Source: Chlamydiales bacterium
GTDB taxonomy: Bacteria > Chlamydiota > Chlamydiia > Chlamydiales > Simkaniaceae
Direction: 5' to 3'
Assembly (NCBI GenBank): GCA_024233395.1
Contig: JACKPR010000008.1
Location: forward strand, 1 to 36,435
Length of the DNA stretch: 36,435 nt
Shown: positions 1 through 7,641 of the stretch, piece after piece
Layout of the letters: each line of letters starts with the position of its first letter
How positions within the stretch are numbered: position 1 is the stretch's first letter
Notes under the pieces: model-generated
What the model saw: only the letters and a program-made list of their open reading frames with translations
What the model was told of the DNA's origin: nothing
Database searches by the model: none
Made by a program: the position numbers and the translations under genes

Positions 1-12
1 GCGTTAAAGATA

Positions 13-62
13 AATGAATCCCAGAAGAGCGGGAGTTGTGGCTAAGAAGATGATACCAAGGG
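13..62 (-). repeat. 50-bp fragment of the P1B-ATPase gene 3' region
   Basis: This segment matches the complementary strand of the intact metal-ATPase gene (about 5010-5059) with a single mismatch, and also the larger remnant at 2236-2420. In the ATPase orientation it encodes the conserved membrane segment just before the HEGGT motif. It joins directly to the phosphatase remnant that begins near 85, so a recombination junction lies at about 63. No functional gene is expected here. Confidence 0.85.
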
Positions 63-84
63 AGGTTCAAAAAAGGGAAATGTG

Positions 85-395
85 GGTTCTATTGGAGCCA
101 GAACTTGATGGTATTTTTCAGGCGATTGATCGAGCACGAGAAAAAGGTAAACCTGTTCTTATTCATTGCGTGAAGGGAGTATGGCCCATTGCTGCAGTGG
201 TGATTGCTTATCTTATGAACCGTTATGATGTGACCTATGGATCAGGCTCATAATTTTGTCAAATCTATAGCTAAAACAGTTTAAAATTGGGATGATTTAA
301 ACTATTTTAGCTATATCCGTCATCAAGTCGATATGAAACCCTCATGTGAAGAAGGAGTTGGGCTGTTAGGTTACCAAACTAAGCTTTCTAGATAG
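85..395 (+). pseudogene. dual-specificity protein phosphatase remnant (frameshifted)
   Basis: The translation holds a recognisable DSPc-family segment. A helix leads into the P-loop (AIDRAREKGKPVLIHC), which is followed by AAVVIAYLMNRYDVTY. One extra base near 238-239 breaks the frame. The next frame continues the family pattern with DQAHNFVKSIAKTV, meets an in-frame stop at 282-284, and then reads IRHQVDMKPSCEEG up to a stop at 393-395. That last part resembles the family's C-terminal pattern. The signature HCxxGxxR is also damaged: HCVKGVWP has proline where the catalytic arginine belongs. The N-terminal half is missing and is replaced by the antisense metal-ATPase fragment at 13-62. I infer a dead copy of a eukaryote-like tyrosine/serine phosphatase. 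An open frame from 14 to 253 spans the junction but is unlikely to be a gene. Confidence 0.72.
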
Positions 396-560
396 CACCT
401 TGGAGTGCAAACTGATTAAATTCTAAGTTCTTTTTATGAGAATTTTCATTCTAATAAAAGCCGCGATGCTGGAAAAGAAGACCTTCCACAAAAAATGGTG
501 AATCGTTAGGATTTTTTTTTCTGATGTGCTATGTTATTCATAGTATTTTGGATTTTATAG

Positions 561-647
561 GTTTTAGGGAGCTAATTAAGCAAAAGAAAGCACCTCTTCA
601 GGATGTTGAAAAAGGAAAAAGAGGTGCTTTCAAGACTCCCTTAAAAA
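561..647. repeat. imperfect palindromic element
   Basis: Two perfect 13-bp arms (GAAAGCACCTCTT at 586-598 and its complement at 619-631) surround a 20-base loop. Outer arms (GTTTTAGGGAG near 561-571 and CTCCCTTAAAAAC near 636-648) extend the symmetry, with unequal spacers between. No T-run follows, so it is a poor terminator. It could be two inverted ends of a lost insertion sequence or a small palindromic repeat. Confidence 0.6.
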
Positions 648-697
648 CTTCAGACAAACCTTGCCAGCAAACCATGTGTTTGACATCATGGATGCAT

Positions 698-872
698 CAA
701 TAAGAAAAGCAGAGTGCTTTCTTATGAAACAAGAATTGGAAAGTTTGGGGAAACGAAAAATAGATTTTTCGAATCCAGGGAGTGAAGGTGTCAAATTTTC
801 TCCTTGGGTTCATGCCGGCTTAAGAGTTACCGCTCTTAGTTGGCACTGGGCCTTTTTCGAAAGGCCCTTTTT
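698..872 (+). ncRNA. candidate structured RNA ending in a terminator
   Basis: No convincing gene lies here, although an 83-codon TTG-start frame is open across it. Four hairpins follow each other on the plus strand. The first is 700-725 (ATAAGAAAAGCA/TGCTTTCTTAT, one bulged A, loop GAG). The second is 775-782 with 800-807 (CCAGGGAG/CTCCTTGG, one G-U pair). The third is 821-826 with 833-838 (TAAGAG/CTCTTA). The fourth is the terminator at 848-872. A row of stems ending in an intrinsic terminator with no coding signal suggests a small RNA or the leader of a lost gene. It does not match tmRNA, RNase P RNA or SRP RNA signatures that I can recall. The family is unknown and confidence is low. Confidence 0.3.
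848..872 (+). terminator. intrinsic terminator
   Basis: An 8-bp stem (GGGCCTTT/AAAGGCCC) with the stable loop TTCG is followed by TTTTT at 868-872. Read on the minus strand there is no T-run after the stem, so it acts on plus-strand transcription. No intact plus-strand gene precedes it. Confidence 0.75.
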
Positions 873-924
873 AATTTCAAGTGCTTATTCTAAAACTCTT
901 TACCAGTTTTAATCAAATTCTTTT

Positions 925-2151
925 TCAAAATTCCCATAGAGATTGGATTGGGAGAGCGTAGAGGTTAGGGCCAAAGGGATGAATGGTATTTCCTCTATAC
1001 AGAACGACGCCTCGTTTAAAGCGTGTTGCATGATCTTTGGCAAACTGTTTAATCACTTTAAAGGAGTCTTGTTTGATCGACTCGTTGGTCTTGATTTCAA
1101 TGGCAACCAGTTCTTTTTTCGGTCCTTCAATGATGATGTCGATTTCATTTCCATTATGATCCCGGTAAAAGTAGAGTTTATATTTTGGGATGTTCCATGA
1201 AAGTTGCTTTTGAAGCTCTACGATGACAAAATTTTCTATTAAATTTCCCATTAAGTTTCTAGAAGGATAACGATCTGATTCAGAAAGATGAAGAAGATGA
1301 CAGAGAATTCCGGTATCGTTGAAGTAAACTTTGGGTGACTTTACCAGGCGCTTGCCATGATTAGAAAACCAGGGGCGAACAAGATGCAGGGTAAACAGTG
1401 TTTCCATATATTGAAAATAACGGATCAATGTTGTTCGAGGAATTTGGCAAGATGAGGAGAGTGATGTATAGTTAACAAGAGCTCCTGGCCTTGTTGCTAA
1501 GAGTTCTAAAAGATTGGGGAGTTGACTTAGTTTTTCAATCTGAGATAAGTCTCTGACATCTTTATCTAAAATGGTTTGGAGATAGCTATTACACCATAAG
1601 GATCTTGCCGTATCATTCGGAAGTTGTTGCATAGAGGGGAAGCCCCCTACTAAGATTTTTTTATATAATTCGTCTTGGCTAAGTGAGGAAACCGCGGTAT
1701 TTGGAAGATCATCTGCAAATAGAGCATCAAGAAAAGTCTCTTTTTTCCCTAACAATTCTCCTTGAGAAAGGGGCCATAGTTGGTGAATAATCATCCGGCC
1801 TGCTAATGAATCGCCCAAATTAGGCAGTGTTAAAGGATTAGCAGAACCCGTTAGCAGAAACATTCCATTGGTGCGCTGATTATCAATCATTAATTTCATC
1901 GGTAAGAAAAGCTCTGGAGCTCTTTGAACCTCATCTAAGGTAAGAGGGGGTGGATGATAATGAAAAAACTGAGCTGGATCTTCTTTTGCAGAAGCAAGGA
2001 GTTGTAGATCATCAAGAGAATAGTAAGAATTTTTCGTTTTGAGAGACTGTACGAGTGTTGTTTTTCCACACTGTCTTCCTCCTAAAATTAGAGTAACAGG
2101 AGAGTATTTCAGGGCTTCAGCAAGTTGGGTTTCTATAAATCTTTTATACAT
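925..2151 (-). CDS. AAA_14/DUF4143 ATPase with C-terminal nuclease-like fold
   Basis: This 408-residue protein belongs to the AAA_14-DUF4143 ATPase family, whose biological role is not settled. The N-terminal ATPase domain shows Walker A GGRQCGKT (24-31), Walker B TLDEVQ (about 71-76) and a sensor-like LLTGSA near 100. A winged-helix-like middle follows, and then a C-terminal DUF4143 part with YFYRDHNGNEIDIII and AIEIK. The ENF, EID and EIK acidic/lysine residues fit a PD-(D/E)xK nuclease fold. I chose ATG 2151 over the upstream ATG at 2202 because a TATAAT box ends 7 bases upstream of 2151 and the longer frame would run back through the promoter and its palindrome. Transcription therefore probably starts at or next to the ATG (leaderless). 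A divergent relative lies at 14837. The gene sits in an eroded region, which suggests transfer. Confidence 0.88.
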   Translation of the reverse strand: MYKRFIETQLAEALKYSPVTLILGGRQCGKTTLVQSLKTKNSYYSLDDLQLLASAKEDPAQFFHYHPPPLTLDEVQRAPELFLPMKLMIDNQRTNGMFLLTGSANPLTLPNLGDSLAGRMIIHQLWPLSQGELLGKKETFLDALFADDLPNTAVSSLSQDELYKKILVGGFPSMQQLPNDTARSLWCNSYLQTILDKDVRDLSQIEKLSQLPNLLELLATRPGALVNYTSLSSSCQIPRTTLIRYFQYMETLFTLHLVRPWFSNHGKRLVKSPKVYFNDTGILCHLLHLSESDRYPSRNLMGNLIENFVIVELQKQLSWNIPKYKLYFYRDHNGNEIDIIIEGPKKELVAIEIKTNESIKQDSFKVIKQFAKDHATRFKRGVVLYRGNTIHPFGPNLYALPIQSLWEF

Positions 2152-2158
2152 AAACTGA

Positions 2159-2187
2159 ATTATAACCATTGAATGGTTGAAAATCAA
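2159..2187 (-). promoter_or_regulatory. sigma70-type promoter of the first DUF4143 ATPase
   Basis: On the minus strand, TTGATT (2182-2187) and a perfect TATAAT (2159-2164) are separated by exactly 17 bases. Only 7 bases separate the -10 box from the ATG at 2151, so the transcript should carry no 5' leader. The whole spacer and the -35 box lie within the palindrome at 2165-2199, so a protein binding there would block the promoter. Confidence 0.7.
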
Positions 2188-2199
2188 CCATTCAATGGT
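2165..2199. repeat. perfect palindrome over the ATPase promoter
   Basis: Two 16-base arms (ACCATTGAATGGTTGA and its exact complement) flank the loop AAA. Each arm contains its own smaller palindrome, ACCATTNAATGGT, at 2165-2177 and 2187-2199. Their centres are 22 bases apart, about two helical turns, as expected for paired operators bound on one face of the DNA. The left edge abuts the -10 box. Confidence 0.85.
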
Positions 2200-2235
2200 C
2201 AATTTTCATAATTTCATCTTATGGAAATAATAATG

Positions 2236-2420
2236 AATCACTTGCGGAGGAGGCGGAGACTGTTTAGACCAACAAGGATCGTCCCCCCTTCGTGAAGGAC
2301 AACGGCAAGCCAAAGGGGAATGAATCCCAGAAGAGCGGGAGTTGTGGCTAAGAAGATGACACCAAGGGCGAGGGTGAGGTTTTGCCGAACGATGGTCATC
2401 GTTTTTTTGGCTTTTTTATG
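2236..2420 (-). pseudogene. 3' remnant of a second P1B-type metal ATPase gene
   Basis: This 185-bp stretch is about 91% identical (counted by eye) to the end of the intact metal-ATPase gene (4929-5113). The stretch around 2307-2380 is essentially identical. It encodes the last 60 residues in frame, from HKKAKKTM through the HEGGT metal-site motif to LRLLRK and the stop. Only three residues differ from the intact protein, and most base changes are silent. That points to a diverged, once-functional copy rather than a recent duplication. Nothing upstream (above 2420) resembles the rest of the gene. With 4929-5113 it forms a direct repeat flanking the autotransporter gene. Confidence 0.85.
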
Positions 2421-2475
2421 AAATCCTCTTGGGTGGGATCTGAAGAAGAGAACACTGGGTTATTCTCGCTAAATC

Positions 2476-2505
2476 AATTCACCTTAAGGCGAACACAGGT
2501 GAATT
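2476..2505. repeat. hairpin downstream of the autotransporter gene
   Basis: The 8-bp arms AATTCACC (2476-2483) and GGTGAATT (2498-2505) enclose a 14-base loop, 17 bases beyond the stop codon of the minus-strand autotransporter gene. No T-run follows on either strand, so it could be an mRNA 3' stabiliser or a weak terminator. Confidence 0.4.
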
Positions 2506-2521
2506 AAATGAGCATTCGCGT

Positions 2522-4807
2522 TTAAAAATATTTGCCTATTTCTAAAGAAATACAATGAGATTGGAAGGACGCGCCAAACTCACCTTGATATCCTATGCCA
2601 CCATAGACATATTTTGAACGTGCGGGAATAAAACGGCAGGTCAATTCGAAGACGCCAAGGTTTTTTACTTTATCGCTAAATACGGCAACTTCGAAGGAAG
2701 AAAATGCGTCCACAAAATAGGCATCTACTTTATGAGCATTAAAAGGTTTTTCGTTAACATAGCTACCCTTTTCTTTAAAAATGACACTACCCCAACCATA
2801 TTTAAGAATCTGAAAGAGATTGATTCCTAATTCGGTTCTTAAGACGGAGACATAGTGATTGTCCACACGCAAGTTAAACCCAGAAGAACCATGTTCTCGA
2901 ATCTTTCCTTGCCAGTTGTTTGCCCAATCAAACATGATGAAAGGATCTAAAATAAGCCAATGATCTTTTATTTCATAAGGCAAACTAACCTCTAAATGGG
3001 GAATCAGTAACCAACCGTTAATATTGGAAGTAGAAGTAAGGATTTCAATGGTTTTTCGTTTGTTGTGGATTTGATATAAGCCTCCCCAAAGACCGGCATT
3101 GATAAAGAGATGATTCTTCATCCAAGAACCATATAAAGTTAAGAACTCTTGATTCACAGAAGCATGCCCTTTTTTATCAGAATAATGGACATCGTTGTAG
3201 TTATAAGCAGCGCCAACTCCTAGCGTTGTATTTGTGATGCCTCGATAATCAAACCCCATCATCACACCCCCAGTCCAATTTGTGATTGCAGGAAAATGTT
3301 GCTCTTTTTTCTGATGGGCGTAGTCACCGTAAGGAGCAGCCCAGAGCAAATATTTTTCCCTTTTAAAGCAGGGTTCATCGGATGGATTGAGATTGTCTGT
3401 TTTTGCGTCATGGATGGGATTTTCTTCCAGAGTTTTTTCTCTTTCTAGTTTGCAAAGATGAGGGAGAACCTTGTGATGAAACGTATCATGAGAGGGAAGG
3501 ACCTGAGTGGTTAGTGGAAATATTGAAGTTGTAAAACTATTCCCAGGACCTACAACCTCAGGCACTATGTCTGTAGGTCTAATTGCAACGGTATAAATCT
3601 GAGCGCCCGATCCAGGTAACAACCCAGAAATTGGAGTGAGAACGCCAGAAGGAGAAACAAGGGCGACAAAACCATTTCCGCTGAAAGGTCCTCCGATGAT
3701 TCCTACTCCTGAAGAATGAAGATCCACAGAGATGATCGATCCTTGTCCAGGGGGAAGTGCTAAATTTGTGACGACATCAGTGGGAGAAATCAGAGCGGCG
3801 TAAGGTGTTCCATCATTTATATGGCGTCCTCCGACAAGAACTGTTCCAGAATCATTGATTGCAACGTCAATAATTCTACCATCTCCAGAGGGAATGCCTA
3901 ATCCAGTAATAGGAGTTAAGGCTCCACTAGGAGAAAAACGAGCAACGTAAGGTTGATTTCCACTGATAAATCCTCCGATAACACCACTTCCGGAGGCATT
4001 AATTGCTGCGCTGAAGATGACTGATACAGGTGCTCCTGTAGGAACAGATAATTGATTGACAGTTCCATCAGGATAGACTAGAGCAGCGTAGGCATTGCTG
4101 GGTCCATTATTATTGCCTCCTAAAATGACTGTTCCAGAATCATTGATATCGACACTAAAAATGATCCCTTGTCCTCCTGGAGCACCAGGTCCGGTAATGT
4201 TGGTTGCAACTCCAGAGGGAGAAACTAAAGCTGCATAAGATGTTGCAAGCAAATTAGGTGTTGTAGATCCTCCAATCACTCCATAGTTAGAAGAATTGAG
4301 AGCTACGGAACCGATACCAGGGCCTGTCCCTGGGGATGAAGGGAGTTGAGTTAGGGTTGTTGCAACTCCAGAGGGAGAAACTAAAGCTGCATAGAAATCA
4401 TCGTTAGCTCTTCCCCCGATAATGCTATTGCCTTGGTCATTAATCGCTACTGAATCAATCACATCAGCTGAACCACCTGTTGGAATGCCAGAAATAGGGG
4501 TAGCAATACTAGAAGTAGAAACAAGAGTTGCTCGCGCTTCACCCCCAATGGCCCCTCCAAAAATCGATTCTCCATAAGCATTAATATCAACTCCTTGGAC
4601 ATACCCTGGTTCGGTAGGAGCGCCAGGTCCTGAAATAGGGCCTGCAACTGCTAGTGGAGAGATGGTGACAACATAAGGGTCTGAATAGTTATTGTGCTCT
4701 CCTCCTGCAATCGCTGTGACTTGTCCGTAGATTTTGCTGAGATTAAGGAATGTGAAAGCTGTGAAGGTCAGGAAGAATAAAAGGAGAAAGTTTAAACATC
4801 TATTCAT
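2522..4807 (-). CDS. autotransporter with repetitive propeller-like passenger
   Basis: This 761-residue protein starts with a hydrophobic signal peptide (about 1-28, ending near KIYGQ). Residues of about 45-440 form eight repeats of 44-52 residues. Each repeat follows the pattern ALVSPSGVxTxITG, then SVAINDSGTVIxGG, then a loop ending YA. Four short beta strands per repeat with GG turns suggests a beta-propeller rather than the usual autotransporter beta-helix. The last 270 or so residues are rich in alternating aromatic strands (for example WTGGVMMGFDYRG and LFINAGLWGGLYQ) and end in IGKYF. A terminal phenylalanine and this spacing fit an autotransporter outer-membrane barrel. The likely role is a surface protein or adhesin. 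No strong ribosome site is visible before ATG 4807. The gene lies alone between two copies of the metal-ATPase 3' end, suggesting an inserted or recombining cassette. Confidence 0.75.
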   Translation of the reverse strand: MNRCLNFLLLFFLTFTAFTFLNLSKIYGQVTAIAGGEHNNYSDPYVVTISPLAVAGPISGPGAPTEPGYVQGVDINAYGESIFGGAIGGEARATLVSTSSIATPISGIPTGGSADVIDSVAINDQGNSIIGGRANDDFYAALVSPSGVATTLTQLPSSPGTGPGIGSVALNSSNYGVIGGSTTPNLLATSYAALVSPSGVATNITGPGAPGGQGIIFSVDINDSGTVILGGNNNGPSNAYAALVYPDGTVNQLSVPTGAPVSVIFSAAINASGSGVIGGFISGNQPYVARFSPSGALTPITGLGIPSGDGRIIDVAINDSGTVLVGGRHINDGTPYAALISPTDVVTNLALPPGQGSIISVDLHSSGVGIIGGPFSGNGFVALVSPSGVLTPISGLLPGSGAQIYTVAIRPTDIVPEVVGPGNSFTTSIFPLTTQVLPSHDTFHHKVLPHLCKLEREKTLEENPIHDAKTDNLNPSDEPCFKREKYLLWAAPYGDYAHQKKEQHFPAITNWTGGVMMGFDYRGITNTTLGVGAAYNYNDVHYSDKKGHASVNQEFLTLYGSWMKNHLFINAGLWGGLYQIHNKRKTIEILTSTSNINGWLLIPHLEVSLPYEIKDHWLILDPFIMFDWANNWQGKIREHGSSGFNLRVDNHYVSVLRTELGINLFQILKYGWGSVIFKEKGSYVNEKPFNAHKVDAYFVDAFSSFEVAVFSDKVKNLGVFELTCRFIPARSKYVYGGIGYQGEFGASFQSHCISLEIGKYF

Positions 4808-4928
4808 GTGTGTATTCTCTGTTTAATTTTTATTAATTTTAATTATTTTAAAAGATAAAATATGTAAACAAATAATTTTTATAGAGACAATGATATGGTG
4901 ATAAAATGTTGTATTAGGGATAGGTTCA

Positions 4929-6869
4929 TCACTTGCGGAGGAGGCGGAGGCTGTTTAGGCCAACAAGGACCGTCCCTCCTTCATGTAGGACAACAGCAAG
5001 CCAAAGGGGAATGAATCCCAGAAGAGCGGGAGTTGTGGCTAAGAAGATGACACCAAGGGCGAGGGTGAGATTTTCTCGAACAATCCCCATCGTCTTTTTT
5101 GCTTTTTTATGGAGCCAAGAGATCAAGGTAATATCATCTTGGAGAAGAACAATATCGGAGGCATCGATTGCGGTTGCACTTCCGATTTTACCCATTGAGA
5201 TGCCTACACTGGCACGGGTCAAAGCGGGAGCATCATTAATTCCATCGCCCACCATCGCTAAATGTTTTTCCTTAGAGAGCTTTGAGATGATATCGAGTTT
5301 ATTTTCAGGGCGAAGATCGGCATAGGTTTTATCGATCTGAAGTTCTTTGGAAACAATTTGGGCACTTTCTTCATGATCTCCAGTGAGCATTGTGACTTCA
5401 AGCCCTTTCTCTTTTAAAGTATCGATGACCTCTTTGACTCCTTCTCTTAAAGTATCTTCGAAGCGAAAATCAAAAAGAGAGGTTTCCATTTGAAGAAAGG
5501 AAATCATCGATCCTTTTTTATTCAGGGGCTTATCAGGGGAGATAAAGGCTTCATTTCCGATTTTCACCTCTATGGTTTTTCCCTGGAGAGTTACTTTTCC
5601 TTTAAGGCCAAAGCCTGCTATGGATTGAAAATCTTCAATGGCTGCAGGGGAAATCTTTTTCTGATCGGCAAATTGGCAGATCGCTTCAGCCATGGGGTGG
5701 GTGACATGTCTTTCTAAAGCAGAAGCGACACTAAGCGCTTCTTCAATAGAATAATCAGGAGTTCCAATTGGTTCAACGCCGATGCAGGTCAATTTTCCTG
5801 TTGTAAGAGTTCCTGTTTTATCAAAAGCAATTGCATGGCAATCAGCAAAGGCATCTAAGGTGACTCCTCCTTTTAAGAGAATTCCTTTGCGAGCACAGGC
5901 ATTGATGGCACTGAGGTATGCCGTGGGAGTTGCGATGATAAGGGCACAAGGGGAGGCTGCAATGAGGAAAGTAAGAGCGCGATAGATCGATCCTTCAATT
6001 CCAAAATAGGGGATTGAAAAAATCCAGGGAAGAGTGAGAGCAAAAAGAAAGAAAAGAGAAATAACCGCTACTGCATACCGCTTCCCAAATTTATCAAGAA
6101 AACGTTGCAATTTGGGTTTCATTGCTTGCGCTTCATTAATCAATTTGATGATTTTAGAGAGGGTGGATTCTGCACTGGTCTTGGTCACCTCAACCGTAAG
6201 GGTTCCATCAAGGTTGCGGCTTCCTGCTTGGACTTCGTCTCCTTCTGTTTTTGAGACAGGAACACTTTCACCGGTTAGGTGGACGAGATTGACGAAAGAA
6301 CTTCCATCGACAACTTTTCCATCAAGAGGGACAACTTCTCCCGCTCGGACAAGTAGATGAGTCCCCACATTGATTTCTCGTACTGATTTTTGAAAAAGGG
6401 TCCCATCTTTTTCGATAACCATTCCTATAGTTGGAGAAATGTGATTAAGGCTAATCAAAGCCCCTTTCGCTTTTTTGGAAACCGATTCTTCCATGGCCCC
6501 CGAAAAGGCAAAAAGGACAAGGAGAAGCCCCCCTTCCATTTGACTTCCAATCATAAAAGAAAGAAAGGCGGCCATCGTCATTAAAACATCAATATTGATT
6601 TCTAAATTTTTAATATCTTCAAAGGTGCGCAAGAGAGCGGGAGTTCCTGCTAAAAAATAGACAAAGAGCAAAAAGAAATAGGAAAGGTCGATCATAAAAT
6701 GGGAAGTAATATAAGCACACAAAAGGAAAAAACCTGCTGTCAGAGAACTTTTTAAGCTGAGGTTGTGTGCCCATTTTCTTGATTTTTTTTCGAGAAAAGG
6801 ACTGATACTTTCTTCGAGGCCCGAAGTGAAAAACTCATCAAAAACATAGGGAGAGTTAGAGGAAGACAT
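4929..6869 (-). CDS. P1B-4-type heavy-metal-transporting P-type ATPase
   Basis: This 646-residue inner-membrane pump drives metal efflux by ATP hydrolysis. All P-type landmarks are present: LTGESVPV (actuator), DKTGTLTTGK with the phosphorylated aspartate near residue 347, HPMAEA (nucleotide binding) and GDGINDAP (hinge). The transmembrane metal motif is SPC (ASPCALI) rather than CPC, and the last helix carries HEGGT. Together these mark subclass P1B-4, whose characterised members export cobalt, ferrous iron or zinc. No N-terminal CxxC metal-binding domain is present. I chose ATG 6869 (MSSSNS) over ATG 6887 because a GGA-containing weak ribosome site precedes it. The start overlaps the stop of the upstream VIT1/CCC1-like gene by 14 bases, so the two are probably coupled. 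Chlamydial relatives are often named zntA, but the SPC motif argues against a classical ZntA. The 3' end of the gene is duplicated twice nearby. Confidence 0.93.
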   Translation of the reverse strand: MSSSNSPYVFDEFFTSGLEESISPFLEKKSRKWAHNLSLKSSLTAGFFLLCAYITSHFMIDLSYFFLLFVYFLAGTPALLRTFEDIKNLEINIDVLMTMAAFLSFMIGSQMEGGLLLVLFAFSGAMEESVSKKAKGALISLNHISPTIGMVIEKDGTLFQKSVREINVGTHLLVRAGEVVPLDGKVVDGSSFVNLVHLTGESVPVSKTEGDEVQAGSRNLDGTLTVEVTKTSAESTLSKIIKLINEAQAMKPKLQRFLDKFGKRYAVAVISLFFLFALTLPWIFSIPYFGIEGSIYRALTFLIAASPCALIIATPTAYLSAINACARKGILLKGGVTLDAFADCHAIAFDKTGTLTTGKLTCIGVEPIGTPDYSIEEALSVASALERHVTHPMAEAICQFADQKKISPAAIEDFQSIAGFGLKGKVTLQGKTIEVKIGNEAFISPDKPLNKKGSMISFLQMETSLFDFRFEDTLREGVKEVIDTLKEKGLEVTMLTGDHEESAQIVSKELQIDKTYADLRPENKLDIISKLSKEKHLAMVGDGINDAPALTRASVGISMGKIGSATAIDASDIVLLQDDITLISWLHKKAKKTMGIVRENLTLALGVIFLATTPALLGFIPLWLAVVLHEGGTVLVGLNSLRLLRK

Positions 6870-7617
6870 GATGAATCCATTTTGCAATAAGATAAATGCT
6901 GGCAGTTGATAGAACTCCTACAGCCAAATTCCAGACCAGGGACTTCATCAGTTCGTTTCCTTCACGTTTGCTTGCAATAAGAGTTACAGCGCTAAAAAGG
7001 ATAATCAAAACAATAAGAACGCCTAAAAAACCTCCAATAAAAAATCCTATAAGCATTCCCAATAAAGCAGTGATAACCCCAAGACCCGCTCCTGCAGCTT
7101 GTTTTAAAGGATGTTCATAGGTTTCTAGAGTGAGCCCCAGTTCTTCTTCAAGCATGACACGGAGAAGGCGGTTATCATCAGCCATCAAGACTTCGACCAC
7201 TTGCTCCAAAAGTTTTCCCGTTAGTCCTTTTTGCTGATACATCGCTTTGAGTTCTTCTTTTTCTTGAGCGCGGTGGTGCTCAATTTCCCATTGCTCTTGT
7301 TGAATCAAGCGATGGAGACGTTCCAAACGGGCCCATCCTAATAGGCTACTGCGCCCCAATTTCCAAAAAAGCCAACCAATGGAAAAAAGACCTAAAATCC
7401 ATAAAGTTTTATCGAGTGGGATGCCAAACTGAGACAAAAGGATCCACATTCCAATGAAAAGAATGGAAGTTTCTTTAAAGCTATCTGCTAAAGCAGAAAG
7501 ATAGCCGGGCATTTCTGTCCCATGAACTTCTGCAGTTGCTTTTGCCCCTTTTGCTCGAGCAGCCCGCAAGTGTTCTGCGACTTCTTTTCCTTCAAAATGT
7601 TTATAGTTTTCAGACAT
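6856..7617 (-). CDS. VIT1/CCC1-like iron/manganese transporter
   Basis: The 253-residue protein has a cytosolic N-terminus, two hydrophobic segments (about 45-90), a charged helical region and three C-terminal membrane segments. The charged part (EKEELKAMYQQKGL, then VVEVLMADDNRLLRVMLEEELGL) and the following PLKQAAGAGLGVI closely follow the VIT1/CCC1 family, which moves Fe2+ or Mn2+ across membranes. In that family the charged loop binds metal through acidic residues, and many glutamates are present here. It precedes and overlaps the P1B-4 ATPase gene, so the pair probably forms a metal-homeostasis operon. The actual substrate and direction are not readable from sequence. Confidence 0.75.
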   Translation of the reverse strand: MSENYKHFEGKEVAEHLRAARAKGAKATAEVHGTEMPGYLSALADSFKETSILFIGMWILLSQFGIPLDKTLWILGLFSIGWLFWKLGRSSLLGWARLERLHRLIQQEQWEIEHHRAQEKEELKAMYQQKGLTGKLLEQVVEVLMADDNRLLRVMLEEELGLTLETYEHPLKQAAGAGLGVITALLGMLIGFFIGGFLGVLIVLIILFSAVTLIASKREGNELMKSLVWNLAVGVLSTASIYLIAKWIHHVFL

Positions 7618-7641
7618 GCACTCAGTCTAACTTGAAACGTC

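Noticed and set aside
891..911. 7-bp inverted repeat TAAAACT/AGTTTTA as a terminator of the first DUF4143 ATPase
   Set aside because: The stem is short and AT-rich, and no T-run follows on the minus strand.
661..912. 83-codon plus-strand frame with a TTG start
   Set aside because: There is no ribosome site or family resemblance, and the frame runs through several hairpins and the terminator at 848-872. A structured RNA or remnant explains the region better.
3540..4700. possible CRISPR-like or DNA-level repeat array
   Set aside because: The repeats are coding repeats of the autotransporter passenger. They differ in length and sequence and have no spacer structure.
4933..5325. 130-codon frame antisense to the metal-ATPase gene
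   Set aside because: It is the complement of a strongly conserved coding region, and its frame is a shadow of the ATPase codons. The same shadow produces the start of the open frame at 14-253.
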